DNA of 13,467 bases, taken from an uncultured Actinomyces sp. Its GTDB lineage: Bacteria > Actinomycetota > Actinomycetes > Actinomycetales > Actinomycetaceae. A model generated the notes under the pieces. It did no database searches and was not told the origin of the DNA. It saw only the letters and a list, made by a program, of their open reading frames with translations. Within the stretch, counting starts at the first letter, position 1; every line of letters begins with the position of its first letter. Positions 6,019-13,440 of the stretch are shown here, in pieces. The translations under genes were made by a program, and so were the position numbers. Location of the stretch: positions 1-13,467 of the forward strand of contig CABKMZ010000047.1 in NCBI GenBank assembly GCA_902373545.1, read 5' to 3'.

Positions 6019-8367
6019 CTAACGCATACGACCCGACGAATCGAAGGTGTAGGCAACGCCGTCGATCACTCGGTCGCCCGTCACCATGACGCCGCCCTCA
6101 TCCAGGTAGTACCAGTACGCGCCGTCCTTGACCCAGCCGGTCGCCATCGCGCCCGAGGGCTGCAGGTAGTACCAGGACGAACCTTCCTTGAGCCATCCCG
6201 TGCGCATCGCGCCCGAGGCGTCCAGGCGGAACCACGTGCCGTCCAGGTTCAGCCAGCCCGAGGCCATGGCACCGGTCGCCGGATCCAGGTAGTACCAGGT
6301 GCCGCCCACGTTCTCCCAGCCGAAGGCCTGCTCGCCCGACGGCTTGTAGTAGCTCCACTGGCCATCGACCGTCGCCCAGCCGGTCACCATGTAGCCGCGC
6401 TCGTCGAATCGGTAGGTCTTCCCGTCAATGCGCAGCGCCTGCGAGGAGGGGTAGGAGCCGTCGGCCTTGCGCCACCACCAGCCCACGGCATCGGACTTCC
6501 ACTCGCCGGCCACGGCCTCGTTCGGATCCTCGCTGGCGCCGGCAACGCTGAACGGAGCCGAGACGGTCACGTCATCGTCGGCGCGCGGGTCCGAGTTGCG
6601 GCCCGAGGCCTCGACCGTCACGTTGTGCGGGCCCGACACCGACGAGACATCCACGCCGTCAGCCTGGAGCACCACAACGCCCTCCGCGGGGGTGCCCGTC
6701 GCGAGCTCCTGGCCACCCACCAGCAGACGCGCCGACGTCACCGCGCCACTCACCTTCGCGCGCACGGACACAGAACCGGAGATCTCCTGGCCATCCAGCG
6801 GCGCCCACTGAGCGCCATCCGTCGAATACTCGATCTGGCCGACCACGGGGCGCGGCTGATCCTTCAGGACCGCATCCAGCGCGTCCGGCAGACCCACACC
6901 GCGGTACTCCTTGCCATCCCACGGAGCGTTGAGCTCACCGTAGTTGCCCGCCGCCTGCTTCTTCATCAGCTCGATCACCTGATCACCCGTCAGCTCCGGG
7001 TGCACGGACTTAATCAGCGCGGCAACGCCCGACACGTGCGGGGTCGCCATCGACGTGCCGTCCGCGACCGCGTACCCGCTCAGGTAGAACAGCTGCGTCG
7101 CGGTCGAGTAAATCTGGTCGCCGGGAGCCGCAAAATCAATCGTCGTGCCGTAGTTCGAGAAGTCGGCGCGCGCCAGCGACAGGCCGGGGCGAACATTGTA
7201 GGCCTGCATGACCGCGCTGACCTGCGCGACGCCGTCGATCATCGAGGGCACGCGGATGCTCCCCTCGACGTTGCGTCCCTTGGTCGGCGTGGCGGCATCT
7301 GTGGGAGAACCGTTATCGATCGTGGGATTGTCGATGCTCACCCCCTCGTTACCGGCGGCGGCGATGACCGCCAGGCCCTTGCCCTGCGCGTACTTGATCG
7401 AGCGCGTCGCGGCCTCCAGGCCCGCCGCCTGCTCCGGATCCGTCGGGCTCCAGTACACCCACGGGTCCATCGAGTAGGAGTTGTTGACGATGTCCACCCC
7501 GTGATCGGCCGCCCACATGAACGCGCAGGTCACGTACTCGGGGTAGATCAGGCGATTATCGTTGGTCGCCTGGATGGCCACGATGGTCGACTCGGGTGCG
7601 ATGCCGTCGATGCCAATGTCGTTGTGGTTGGCGGCGATGATGCCCGCCACGTGCGTGCCGTGGTAGAACTCGTCGCGCCAGCCGTAGAAGTCCTGCGTCG
7701 CCACGCCGTTCACCGAACACTTTACGGAGCGCTCCGTGTCCACGCGGCCCGCCAGGTCGGGGTGGGTGTCCTCCACGCCCGAGTCGACGACGGCGACGGT
7801 CACGGGCGCGCGCTCGACGTCAACCTGACCGGCCTCGCGCGCGTGCATGGTCTGCGCACCCCAGTTGAAAATCTCTTCGGTGGCCGCCTCCGTGGCGGTC
7901 TCATCACGCATGGCGGCCAGGCCGGTGCCCGCCGCGTCTGCGGGTGCCTCAGCGGGAGCGTCCCCGGCCTCGTCAGTGGGCAGGGTCACGCGCTCGTAGT
8001 AGAGCACACCCTGGGTGCGGGTCGGGCCGATCGAGTGGACGGGAATTCCGGCGTCCTTCAGCTTGGCGGCCAGATCGGGGGCGAACGAGGGCGTGGCGCT
8101 CTGGGCGAAGAAGGTGCCGATCTGCGGGTACGAGGCCAGGGCCGCGCCCTTGGCTCCCGGGACCAGGGCGATCGCGCGCTCCAGGTCGGCGGCGCTTGCA
8201 CCGGGGGCCAGGTTGATCGCGTAGTTCATCTCGTCGTCGTTGGCGCGAACCGGGGAGATGAGGCCGGTCGCGTCCTCGGCGTGTGCGGGCGGAGCAACCA
8301 CCGTCGCGACGCCCATGGACAGGGCGAGCGCGGCGACGACTCCGATGCGTGCGGCAGTGCGGCGCAT
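6019..8367 (-). CDS. Secreted S8 (subtilisin-like) serine protease with cell-wall-binding repeats, single peptidase unit
   Basis: This is a 782-residue paralogue of the next gene. The frame is open up to 8424, but the ATG at 8367 is chosen: it gives MRRTAARIGV, matching the paralogue's N-terminus, and has the same CGAGGA ribosome-binding site. A signal peptide ends near residue 30 (APPAHA). The propeptide spans about 47-117 (MNYAINL to HSIGPTR). The S8 domain has all catalytic residues: D195 (DSG), H236 (HGTHVAG), oxyanion N340 (AAGNEG) and S439 (GTSMATP). C217 and C281 are the only cysteines seen and probably pair. A beta-rich domain (about 511-610, including EYSTDG and TVEASGRNSDPRADDD) precedes six GW...WYYL repeats (about 621-782). 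The repeats suggest non-covalent binding to a choline- or sugar-bearing cell surface. The substrate is unknown; processing of surface proteins or host protein degradation are both possible. Confidence 0.92.
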   Translation of the reverse strand: MRRTAARIGVVAALALSMGVATVVAPPAHAEDATGLISPVRANDDEMNYAINLAPGASAADLERAIALVPGAKGAALASYPQIGTFFAQSATPSFAPDLAAKLKDAGIPVHSIGPTRTQGVLYYERVTLPTDEAGDAPAEAPADAAGTGLAAMRDETATEAATEEIFNWGAQTMHAREAGQVDVERAPVTVAVVDSGVEDTHPDLAGRVDTERSVKCSVNGVATQDFYGWRDEFYHGTHVAGIIAANHNDIGIDGIAPESTIVAIQATNDNRLIYPEYVTCAFMWAADHGVDIVNNSYSMDPWVYWSPTDPEQAAGLEAATRSIKYAQGKGLAVIAAAGNEGVSIDNPTIDNGSPTDAATPTKGRNVEGSIRVPSMIDGVAQVSAVMQAYNVRPGLSLARADFSNYGTTIDFAAPGDQIYSTATQLFYLSGYAVADGTSMATPHVSGVAALIKSVHPELTGDQVIELMKKQAAGNYGELNAPWDGKEYRGVGLPDALDAVLKDQPRPVVGQIEYSTDGAQWAPLDGQEISGSVSVRAKVSGAVTSARLLVGGQELATGTPAEGVVVLQADGVDVSSVSGPHNVTVEASGRNSDPRADDDVTVSAPFSVAGASEDPNEAVAGEWKSDAVGWWWRKADGSYPSSQALRIDGKTYRFDERGYMVTGWATVDGQWSYYKPSGEQAFGWENVGGTWYYLDPATGAMASGWLNLDGTWFRLDASGAMRTGWLKEGSSWYYLQPSGAMATGWVKDGAYWYYLDEGGVMVTGDRVIDGVAYTFDSSGRMR
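6022..6384 (-). repeat. Cell-wall-binding repeat region of the single-unit protease
   Basis: Conserved Gly residues at 663, 683, 704, 724, 744 and 764 mark repeats of 20-21 residues with the pattern GW-x6-WYYL-x3-SGAMxT. The last, MVTGD, is degenerate. The array is one repeat shorter than the paralogue's. Confidence 0.85.
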
Positions 8368-8423
8368 TGTTCCTCGACTTTCGATTGTTACTCGGTGGAG
8401 CATGACTGCGTTGGGTAGCAACA

Positions 8424-8454
8424 ATCATCCTAGGGTTTGCCAGTAACAACAAAA
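8424..8454 (-). promoter_or_regulatory. Promoter-like block before the single-unit protease gene
   Basis: On the minus strand, TTGTTG is followed after 17 nt by GATGAT, inside CTGGCAAACCCTAGGATGAT, ending 57 nt before the ATG at 8367. It aligns without gaps to the block before the paralogue. TAGGAT (4/6 to TATAAT) is an alternative -10 assignment. Close to the start codon both leaders also share GAAAGT-x-GAGGAAC. Confidence 0.5.
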
Positions 8455-8471
8455 CGTAGGCAACCCTAATC

Positions 8472-8576
8472 TCGCACGTAATTTCCCCCTGGTCAGTATT
8501 TGAGTAGCCCGCAAACGTTGCAATTCCAACGATGCGATTTCAAAATTTGAAATAGACGGAGGGGAATTACGTGCGA
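8472..8576. repeat. Palindromic repeat element, copy 1 (105 bp)
   Basis: The ends are terminal inverted repeats: TCGCACGTAATTTCCCC at 8472-8488 and GGGGAATTACGTGCGA at 8561-8576, differing by one base of length. Inside are a CGTTG...AATT...CAACG dyad around 8517-8532 and a perfect palindrome ATTTCAAAATTTGAAAT at 8537-8553. The right half is collinear with copy 2 at 13216. No coding capacity and no target-site duplication are seen. It lies in the 323-base gap between lysA and the protease promoter; the rest of that gap holds only the promoter block, a small hairpin and the lysA terminator. It could be a MITE-like element, a regulatory repeat or a structured RNA. Confidence 0.75.
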
Positions 8577-8580
8577 CATT

Positions 8581-8602
8581 GCTGAGGAAGCATCGCCTCA
8601 GC
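8581..8602. repeat. Small hairpin next to repeat copy 1
   Basis: GCTGAGG (8581-8587) and CCTCAGC (8596-8602) form a perfect 7-bp stem with an 8-nt loop, right after the CATTG that follows the repeat's right end. Copy 2 also has a short stem (GTGG/CCAC, 13328-13340) in the same place. Confidence 0.5.
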
Positions 8603-8634
8603 GCGGGAGCAGAGGGCGAACACGGAAACAACAG

Positions 8635-8666
8635 AGACGGGGAGCGCCCGTAGGCACTCCCCGTCT
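8635..8666 (-). terminator. Intrinsic terminator of the argS-lysA operon
   Basis: AGACGGGGAG (8635-8644) and CTCCCCGTCT (8657-8666) form a perfect 10-bp GC-rich stem 25 bases past the lysA stop. On the minus strand it is followed by a T-rich stretch (CTGTTGTTT). This is the most canonical terminator in the window. Confidence 0.8.
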
Positions 8667-8690
8667 GCTCTGCTTATTACAGGCCGACAG

Positions 8691-10082
8691 TTACTCCAGA
8701 CCCGCGTCGAGCGCCAGCAAGTGATCCACCGTCTGCGGGCGGATGAACCAGCGGGCGGATCCGTCCTCGACGGCCAGGACGCCGGGCTTGGTCAGCATGT
8801 TGTAGTTCGACGCCATCGAGTAGCCGTACGCACCGACGGCGGGAACGGCCAGCAGGTCGCCGCCCGCGATGTCGGCCGGCAGGTCGATGTCACGGATGAT
8901 GATGTCGCCGCTCTCGCAATGCTTGCCGACGATGCGGCAGCGCGCCAGGGACGAGGCCTCGGCTGGGTCGCGGTTGGCGAGCGTCGCCGTGTAGGCAGCG
9001 TCATAGAGGACCGGGCGGATGTTATCCGACATGCCACCGTCGATCGCCACGTAGCGGCGCACTCCCCCGTCTTCCAGGGAAATGTCCTTGACGACGCCCA
9101 CGCGGTAGAGCATGACCATCGAGGGGCCGGCAATCGAGCGGCCAGGCTCAACGGACACGTGCGGGATGGGCAGGCCGTGGTGGGCGCAGCGCTCGCGCAC
9201 GATAGCAGCCAGCGCACGGGCGACCTCGACCGGCGAGGTCGGGACCGGATCCTGGCCCGTGTAGGCGATGCCCACGCCGCCGCCCAGGTCGATGGCGGGA
9301 ATCTCCAGGCCGAGTTCGTCTCGAAGAACCGCCGCAAAGTCAATGACGATGCGCGCGGCCTCGGCGAAGGCCTCGGTCCCAAAAATCTGGGAGCCGATGT
9401 GGCTGTGCAGGCCCCGGAAGTCCAGGTGGGGCGCGTCCTTGATCGCAGCCACGGCCTCGTAGGCTTGGCCGGTGGCCAGAGACAGGCCGAACTTCTGGTC
9501 CTCGTGGGCGGTCGCGATGTACTCGTTGCCGCCCGCGTGGATGCCGGACTTCAGGCGCACCATGACGGGCGCAACCACGCCGAGAGCGGCGGCGATGCGC
9601 TCGATCTGGTGGACCTCGTCCATCGAGTCGATGAAGATGCGGTGGATTCCGGCCTCCAGAGCGAGGCGGATCTCCGCATCGGACTTGTTGTTGCCGTGCA
9701 GGCCGATGCGGTCGGGGTCCACCCCGGCGCGCAGTGCGAGGGTCAGCTCGCCGAGCGAGGCAGTGTCGATGCCCAGCCCCTCGGCCGCGACGAGGCGCGC
9801 GACGTCGGCGCTCAGGAACGCTTTGCCAGCGTAGAAGGCATCGCCGCCGCTCATGCCGTAGCCGTCCCAGAACTCCTCGGCCATCGCGCTGGCCCACACG
9901 CGGGCGCGCCCGCGCATGGCCTCGACGTCGAGCACGAAGGTGGGCGTGCCGAAGTCGGCGGACACCGTCGTCAGGTCAACGCCGCCCACGCGCAGCACGC
10001 CACCCTCCCGGCGTGCACTCCACGGCCACAGGTCGGGGCGCTCGTCGGGGGTCGGGCAGGTCAGGAACTCCGCCTCGCTCAC
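8691..10082 (-). CDS. lysA: Diaminopimelate decarboxylase
   Basis: LysA removes CO2 from meso-diaminopimelate to give L-lysine, the last step of the DAP pathway; it is a PLP enzyme of the alanine racemase-like fold type III, acting in the cytoplasm. The 463-residue product has normal length for actinobacterial LysA. Visible landmarks are the PLP-binding lysine K87 in FYAGKA, HSHIGSQ at 226-232, GGGVG at 267-271, EPGRSIAG at 312-319 with its phosphate/substrate contacts, the active-site CESGD at 389-393, and GAYGYSMASNYN near 417-428. The start is a GTG at 10082, 4 nt after the argS stop, with AGAGGA about 10 nt upstream, so the two genes are almost certainly one operon. The argS-lysA order is a known actinobacterial arrangement. 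A terminator follows at 8635-8666. Confidence 0.97.
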   Translation of the reverse strand: MSEAEFLTCPTPDERPDLWPWSARREGGVLRVGGVDLTTVSADFGTPTFVLDVEAMRGRARVWASAMAEEFWDGYGMSGGDAFYAGKAFLSADVARLVAAEGLGIDTASLGELTLALRAGVDPDRIGLHGNNKSDAEIRLALEAGIHRIFIDSMDEVHQIERIAAALGVVAPVMVRLKSGIHAGGNEYIATAHEDQKFGLSLATGQAYEAVAAIKDAPHLDFRGLHSHIGSQIFGTEAFAEAARIVIDFAAVLRDELGLEIPAIDLGGGVGIAYTGQDPVPTSPVEVARALAAIVRERCAHHGLPIPHVSVEPGRSIAGPSMVMLYRVGVVKDISLEDGGVRRYVAIDGGMSDNIRPVLYDAAYTATLANRDPAEASSLARCRIVGKHCESGDIIIRDIDLPADIAGGDLLAVPAVGAYGYSMASNYNMLTKPGVLAVEDGSARWFIRPQTVDHLLALDAGLE

Positions 10083-10086
10083 CGGG

Positions 10087-11766
10087 TCACATCCTCTCGG
10101 GGGCGCTCACGCCGAGGAGGCCGAGGCCGGTGCGCAGCACCTGGGTGACCGCGTCGTTGAGCCAGAGGCGAGCGACGTGGCCGGGCTCGACCGGGTCGTC
10201 ACCGCGAGGCGTCACGCGGCACTGGCCGTACCAGGTGTGGTAGGTGGCGGCCAGGGACTCCAGGTAACGGGCGATGCGGTGCGGCTCGCGCAGCTCGGTG
10301 GCCTGGGCGACCTGGGCCGGGAACTGAGCGAGGGCGGCCAGCAGGGCCTCGTCGGCCTCGGTGTCCAGGGCGGCCGGATCGAAGCCAGCGTCGCGGGTGA
10401 CGCCGTGCGCGGCCGCGTTGCGGGCAACGTTGCAGGTGCGCACGTGCGCGTACTGCACGTAGTACACCGGGTTGTCGTTGGAGTGCTGAGAGAGCAGGTC
10501 CAGGTCGATGTCGACCTGGGTGTCCATGGACACGCGCACGAGCGCGTAGCGCGCGGCATCCACGCCCACGGCGTCGACCAGGTCATCCAGAGTGACGATC
10601 GTGCCAGCGCGCTTAGACATACGCACGGGCTCGCCGTCCTTGACCAGGTTGACGAGCTGGCCGATGAGGATCTGCAGATTCTCACCCGGCTTGTCGCCGA
10701 AGGCGGCGCACATGGCCATCATGCGGCCGATGTAGCCGTGGTGGTCGGCGCCCAACAGGTAGATCGCGACGTCCGCGCCGCGCTCACGCTTGTTCAGGTA
10801 GTAGGCGACGTCGCCCGCGAAGTACGCGGCCTGGCCGTCCGACTTAATGAGGACACGGTCCTTGTCGTCGCCGTAGGTGGTCGTGCGCAGCCACACCGCG
10901 CCACCCTCGTCGAAGATCTCGCCGCGCTCACGCAGGCGCTCGATCGCCTCGGCGACCGCACCAGAGTTGTGCAGGGAGTCCTCGTGGAAGAAGACGTCGA
11001 AGTCGGCACGGAAAGAGTGCAGGCGCTCCTTGATTTCGCCGAACATGAGCTCGACGCCGCGAGCGCGGAAGACCTCGATGGCTTCGTCCTCGGGCAGGCT
11101 GATCGGGTCGGGCTCGCCGGCGGCGCACGCGTCGGCGCGGACCTGGTCGGCGATATCGGCGATGTACTGGCCGCCGTAGCCGTCCTCGGGCACCTCGCGG
11201 CCCGTCGCGCGGGCGTAGAGGGAGTGGGAGAAGCGGTCGATCTGCGAGCCGTGGTCGTTGAAGTAGTACTCGCGGGTCACGGCGGCGCCGGAGGCGGCCA
11301 TGAGGCGCGCCATCGAGTCGCCGACTGCTGCCCAGCGGGCACCACCCAGGTGCACGGGACCGGTCGGGTTGGCCGACACGTACTCGAGGTTGATGGAGCG
11401 ACCCGCGAGGGTCTCGTTGCGGCCAAACGCAGCCCCGGCCTCGACGATGGTGCGGGCCAGCTCGCCGGCCGCTCCCGCGCCCAGGCGAATATTGATGAAG
11501 CCCGGGCCCGCGACCTCGACGGAATCAATGCCGTCAGCGGCGGCGAGGTCGTCGGCGAGGATCTGCGCGAACTCGCGCGGGGCCATACCGGCCTTCTTGC
11601 CGAGCTGCATGGCAACGTTGGTCGACCAGTCACCGTGCTCGCGCACGCGGGGGCGCTCGACCGTCACGGGATCGGGCACCTGGGCAGGGTCGATGGAGAT
11701 GCGCCCGGCGGCGGCAGCGTCCAGCAGCGTCGAGCGAATAAGAGAGGCAAGTTCTTCAGGAGTCAC
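10087..11766 (-). CDS. argS: Arginyl-tRNA synthetase
   Basis: ArgS charges tRNA-Arg with arginine using ATP, in the cytoplasm; it is essential. The 559-residue product has the class I signatures: the HIGH-equivalent HLGG at 139-142 in [10 protein letters not shown], and the KMSKS-equivalent MSKR at 383-386 (VRMSKRAGT). The N-terminal tRNA-recognition domain covers about 1-110, and the C-terminal helical anticodon-binding (DALR) domain about 435-559, with QYAHVR, TYHTWY and a hydrophobic end. The start is a GTG at 11766; the sequence MTPEEL that follows fits the family. The only purine-rich sequence (GAGGG) touches the start codon directly, too close for a normal ribosome-binding site, while a -10-like TAATCT ends 6 nt before it, so the message may be leaderless. 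lysA follows after 4 nt. Confidence 0.97.
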   Translation of the reverse strand: MTPEELASLIRSTLLDAAAAGRISIDPAQVPDPVTVERPRVREHGDWSTNVAMQLGKKAGMAPREFAQILADDLAAADGIDSVEVAGPGFINIRLGAGAAGELARTIVEAGAAFGRNETLAGRSINLEYVSANPTGPVHLGGARWAAVGDSMARLMAASGAAVTREYYFNDHGSQIDRFSHSLYARATGREVPEDGYGGQYIADIADQVRADACAAGEPDPISLPEDEAIEVFRARGVELMFGEIKERLHSFRADFDVFFHEDSLHNSGAVAEAIERLRERGEIFDEGGAVWLRTTTYGDDKDRVLIKSDGQAAYFAGDVAYYLNKRERGADVAIYLLGADHHGYIGRMMAMCAAFGDKPGENLQILIGQLVNLVKDGEPVRMSKRAGTIVTLDDLVDAVGVDAARYALVRVSMDTQVDIDLDLLSQHSNDNPVYYVQYAHVRTCNVARNAAAHGVTRDAGFDPAALDTEADEALLAALAQFPAQVAQATELREPHRIARYLESLAATYHTWYGQCRVTPRGDDPVEPGHVARLWLNDAVTQVLRTGLGLLGVSAPERM

Positions 11767-11772
11767 CCCTCA

Positions 11773-11778
11773 AGATTA
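11773..11778 (-). promoter_or_regulatory. -10-like box TAATCT for a possibly leaderless argS transcript
   Basis: On the minus strand the sequence runs TAATCT, six bases (TGAGGG), then the GTG start. This puts the expected transcription start on or next to the start codon. No good -35 box is seen 16-18 nt further upstream. Leaderless messages with a TANNNT box are common in actinobacteria. Confidence 0.4.
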
Positions 11779-11860
11779 CGGGGTTTTCGCTCGTTACCGC
11801 TCACCCATGCGCGGTGCGCGCGTGAAAACCTGGCCACACGAGGCCCGCCCGGGCGCCTTT

Positions 11861-11879
11861 CGTCCCGCCGTGAGGGACG
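11861..11879. repeat. Short hairpin in the argS-transporter divergent region
   Basis: CGTCCC (11861-11866) and GGGACG (11874-11879) form a perfect 6-bp stem with a 7-nt loop, between the divergent argS and metal transporter genes. Function is unknown. Confidence 0.35.
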
Positions 11880-11889
11880 CGAGGCGAGT

Positions 11890-11913
11890 AATATTTCGGG
11901 TAGCCGAATATTT
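11890..11913. promoter_or_regulatory. Candidate metalloregulator operator before the Nramp gene
   Basis: Two arms surround the spacer GTAG (11900-11903): AATATTTCGG (11890-11899) and CCGAATATTT (11904-11913), that is AATATT/CGG mirrored with one extra T in the left arm. It ends 23 nt before the ATG and overlaps TAATAT (11889-11894), a possible -10 box. A dyad at this spot before a Mn(II) transporter fits repression by a DtxR/MntR-type regulator. The regulator itself is not in the window. Confidence 0.45.
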
Positions 11914-11936
11914 ATCTACCTGTAGTAAGGATCCCC

Positions 11937-13196
11937 ATGAGCGCCACGGACAGCGAGCATCGCCACAAGCTCATCCCCCTCCTCGGCCCCGCTTTCGTCG
12001 CGGCCGTCGCCTATGTCGACCCCGGCAACGTCGCGGCCAACATCACGGCCGGCGCGCGCTACGGCTACCTGCTCGTGTGGGTCCTCCTCGCCTCCAACAT
12101 CTTCGCGATGGTCGTCCAATATCTGTCCGCCAAGCTCGGCCTCGTCACCGGCCGATCCCTGCCCGCCCTCCTGGGTGATCGCATGTCCAAGCCCGGACGC
12201 ATCGCCTTTTGGATCCAAGCGGAGATCGTGGCCGCCGCGACCGACCTGGCCGAGGTCATCGGCGGCGCGCTCGCCCTCCACCTCCTCTTCGGGATCTCAC
12301 TGCTGTGGGGCGGCGTCATCATCGGCGCCGTGTCCATGGCGCTTCTCGTCGTCCAAGGCGAAGGCAAACAGCGCCAGTTCGAGACGATCATCGTCGGCCT
12401 ACTCATCGTCATCACGCTGGGCTTCCTGGCGGGCCTCTTCGTCGCGCCTCCCAGCCCGTCGGGGATGCTCGGCGGCCTCCTCCCCCGCTTCCAGGGCACG
12501 GACTCGGTGCTGGTCGCGGCGTCCATGCTGGGCGCAACCGTCATGCCGCATGCGGTCTATCTGCACTCCTCGCTGGTCAACGACCACGAGGCCGACGAGC
12601 TCGGCCCCTCCACCGCGGACTCGCGCCACTCCTCGGGGCACCTCTCGCGCCTGCTGCGCGCGACCCGCATCGACATCTACTGGGCGCTGAGCATCGCGGG
12701 CCTGGTCAACATCGGTCTGCTGCTGCTGGCGGCCGCGGCTCTGGCCGGTCAGAGCGGCACCGACACGATCGAGGGGGCGCACGCCGCGATCTCCTCCACG
12801 CTCGGCCCCATCGTGGGCACTGTCTTCGCGGTGGGATTGTTGGCCTCGGGCCTGGCCTCGACGTCGGTGGGTGCCTACGCGGGCTCCGAGATCATGAATG
12901 GCCTTCTCCACGTTCGCGTGCCGATCCTGGTGCGCCGCCTCGTCTCCCTCATTCCGGCCCTGATCATCCTGGGCGCGGGCGCGGAACCCACGTGGGCGCT
13001 GGTTGTCTCCCAGGTGGCGCTCTCCTTCGGAATCCCCTTCGCGATCATCCCGCTCATGCGCCTGACCGCCAAGCGCGAGGTCATGGGCGAGTATGCGAAC
13101 ACCCGCACGCTGCGCGCCGTCGGGTTCCTCATCGCGGCGGTCATCGTCGCGCTGAACCTCTTCCTGGTCTACCTGACGCTCACTGGCCAGGGCTAG
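11937..13196 (+). CDS. mntH: Nramp-family divalent metal (Mn2+/Fe2+) transporter
   Basis: This is a proton-coupled importer of Mn(II) and related metals in the cytoplasmic membrane. The 419-residue product is of normal length for bacterial MntH and is mostly hydrophobic, with about 11 membrane segments. Family signatures seen are AYVDPGN in the first helix (metal ligands D28 and N31), ATDLAEVIGGA near 101-111, and A200-T-V-M203-P-H in the sixth helix, where the methionine binds the soft metal. Here MPH is followed by Ala rather than the more usual Asn. The segment LASTSVGAYAG (about 307-316) matches the conserved GLxSSxxGTxAG region. A loop of about 30 residues rich in His, Asp and Ser (216-239) is cytoplasmic by inference. 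The start at 11937 is supported by AAGGA at 11927-11931. It is divergent from argS with its own upstream dyad. Mn is favoured over Fe by family knowledge; the substrate is not proven. Confidence 0.93.
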   Translation: MSATDSEHRHKLIPLLGPAFVAAVAYVDPGNVAANITAGARYGYLLVWVLLASNIFAMVVQYLSAKLGLVTGRSLPALLGDRMSKPGRIAFWIQAEIVAAATDLAEVIGGALALHLLFGISLLWGGVIIGAVSMALLVVQGEGKQRQFETIIVGLLIVITLGFLAGLFVAPPSPSGMLGGLLPRFQGTDSVLVAASMLGATVMPHAVYLHSSLVNDHEADELGPSTADSRHSSGHLSRLLRATRIDIYWALSIAGLVNIGLLLLAAAALAGQSGTDTIEGAHAAISSTLGPIVGTVFAVGLLASGLASTSVGAYAGSEIMNGLLHVRVPILVRRLVSLIPALIILGAGAEPTWALVVSQVALSFGIPFAIIPLMRLTAKREVMGEYANTRTLRAVGFLIAAVIVALNLFLVYLTLTGQG

Positions 13197-13203
13197 GGGC
13201 CAG

Positions 13204-13242
13204 ACCCACCAAAAAGTCGCACGTAATTTGGTTCCCCTAAAT
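13204..13242 (+). repeat. 39-bp direct repeat, first copy
   Basis: These 39 bases (ACCCACCAAAAAGTCGCACG and onward) recur identically at 13429-13467, exactly 225 bases later, up to the window edge. They include the left end of palindromic repeat copy 2 plus 12 bases of its flank, so a unit longer than the element itself has been duplicated. Confidence 0.85.
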
Positions 13243-13324
13243 TTTGTTAGGCATCGAGAAAACCGCGGAATTCCGCCACTTAGATTTCAAAATTTGAAAC
13301 ACACACCGGGGAATTACGTGCGAC
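13216..13324. repeat. Palindromic repeat element, copy 2 (109 bp)
   Basis: Terminal inverted repeats GTCGCACGTAATT (13216-13228) and AATTACGTGCGAC (13312-13324) bound the element. Inside lie CCTAA/TTAGG (13236-13240, 13247-13251), a perfect palindrome GCGGAATTCCGC (13265-13276) and ATTTCAAAATTTGAAA (13284-13299). From the AATT core rightwards the spacing equals that of copy 1 at 8472, and the orientation is the same. It begins 19 bases past the transporter stop. No reading frame of note lies inside. Confidence 0.75.
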
Positions 13325-13338
13325 ATTGTGGAGAAACC

Positions 13339-13395
13339 ACGAGGCCGGGGCACCGAGGCGCGCAACGAGGCCGGGGCGCATAACGAGGCCGGGGC
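13339..13395 (+). repeat. Three short GC-rich direct repeats
   Basis: ACGAGGCCGGGGC occurs at 13339-13351, 13365-13377 and 13383-13395, in the gap between palindromic repeat copy 2 and the start of copy 3. The spacing is irregular (26 and 18). No gene is seen in 13197-13467. Confidence 0.7.
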
Positions 13396-13440
13396 CAAGC
13401 CCGAGTCCAGGCCCAGGCAACACTCCCCACCCACCAAAAA

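Noticed and set aside
8368..8424. Upstream start for the single-unit protease at 8424
   Set aside because: It would place non-signal-peptide residues ahead of a good signal peptide, and the paralogue and ribosome-binding site both point to 8367.
6625..11925. Very long plus-strand open frames opposite the protease, lysA and argS genes (6625-8418, 8721-10148, 9916-11925)
   Set aside because: They are antisense shadows of GC-rich coding sequence. Their products are Arg/Val/Gly/His-rich with no recognisable motif, and the minus-strand genes have clear family signatures.
8472..13324. lysA-argS-transporter segment as the cargo of a composite mobile element bounded by repeat copies 1 and 2
   Set aside because: argS-lysA is a normal core actinobacterial arrangement, argS is essential, no transposase is present, and no target-site duplications were found.
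13237..13437. 66-residue minus-strand frame across the repeat region
   Set aside because: It is built from the palindromic element and GC-rich short repeats, with no ribosome-binding site or recognisable motif.
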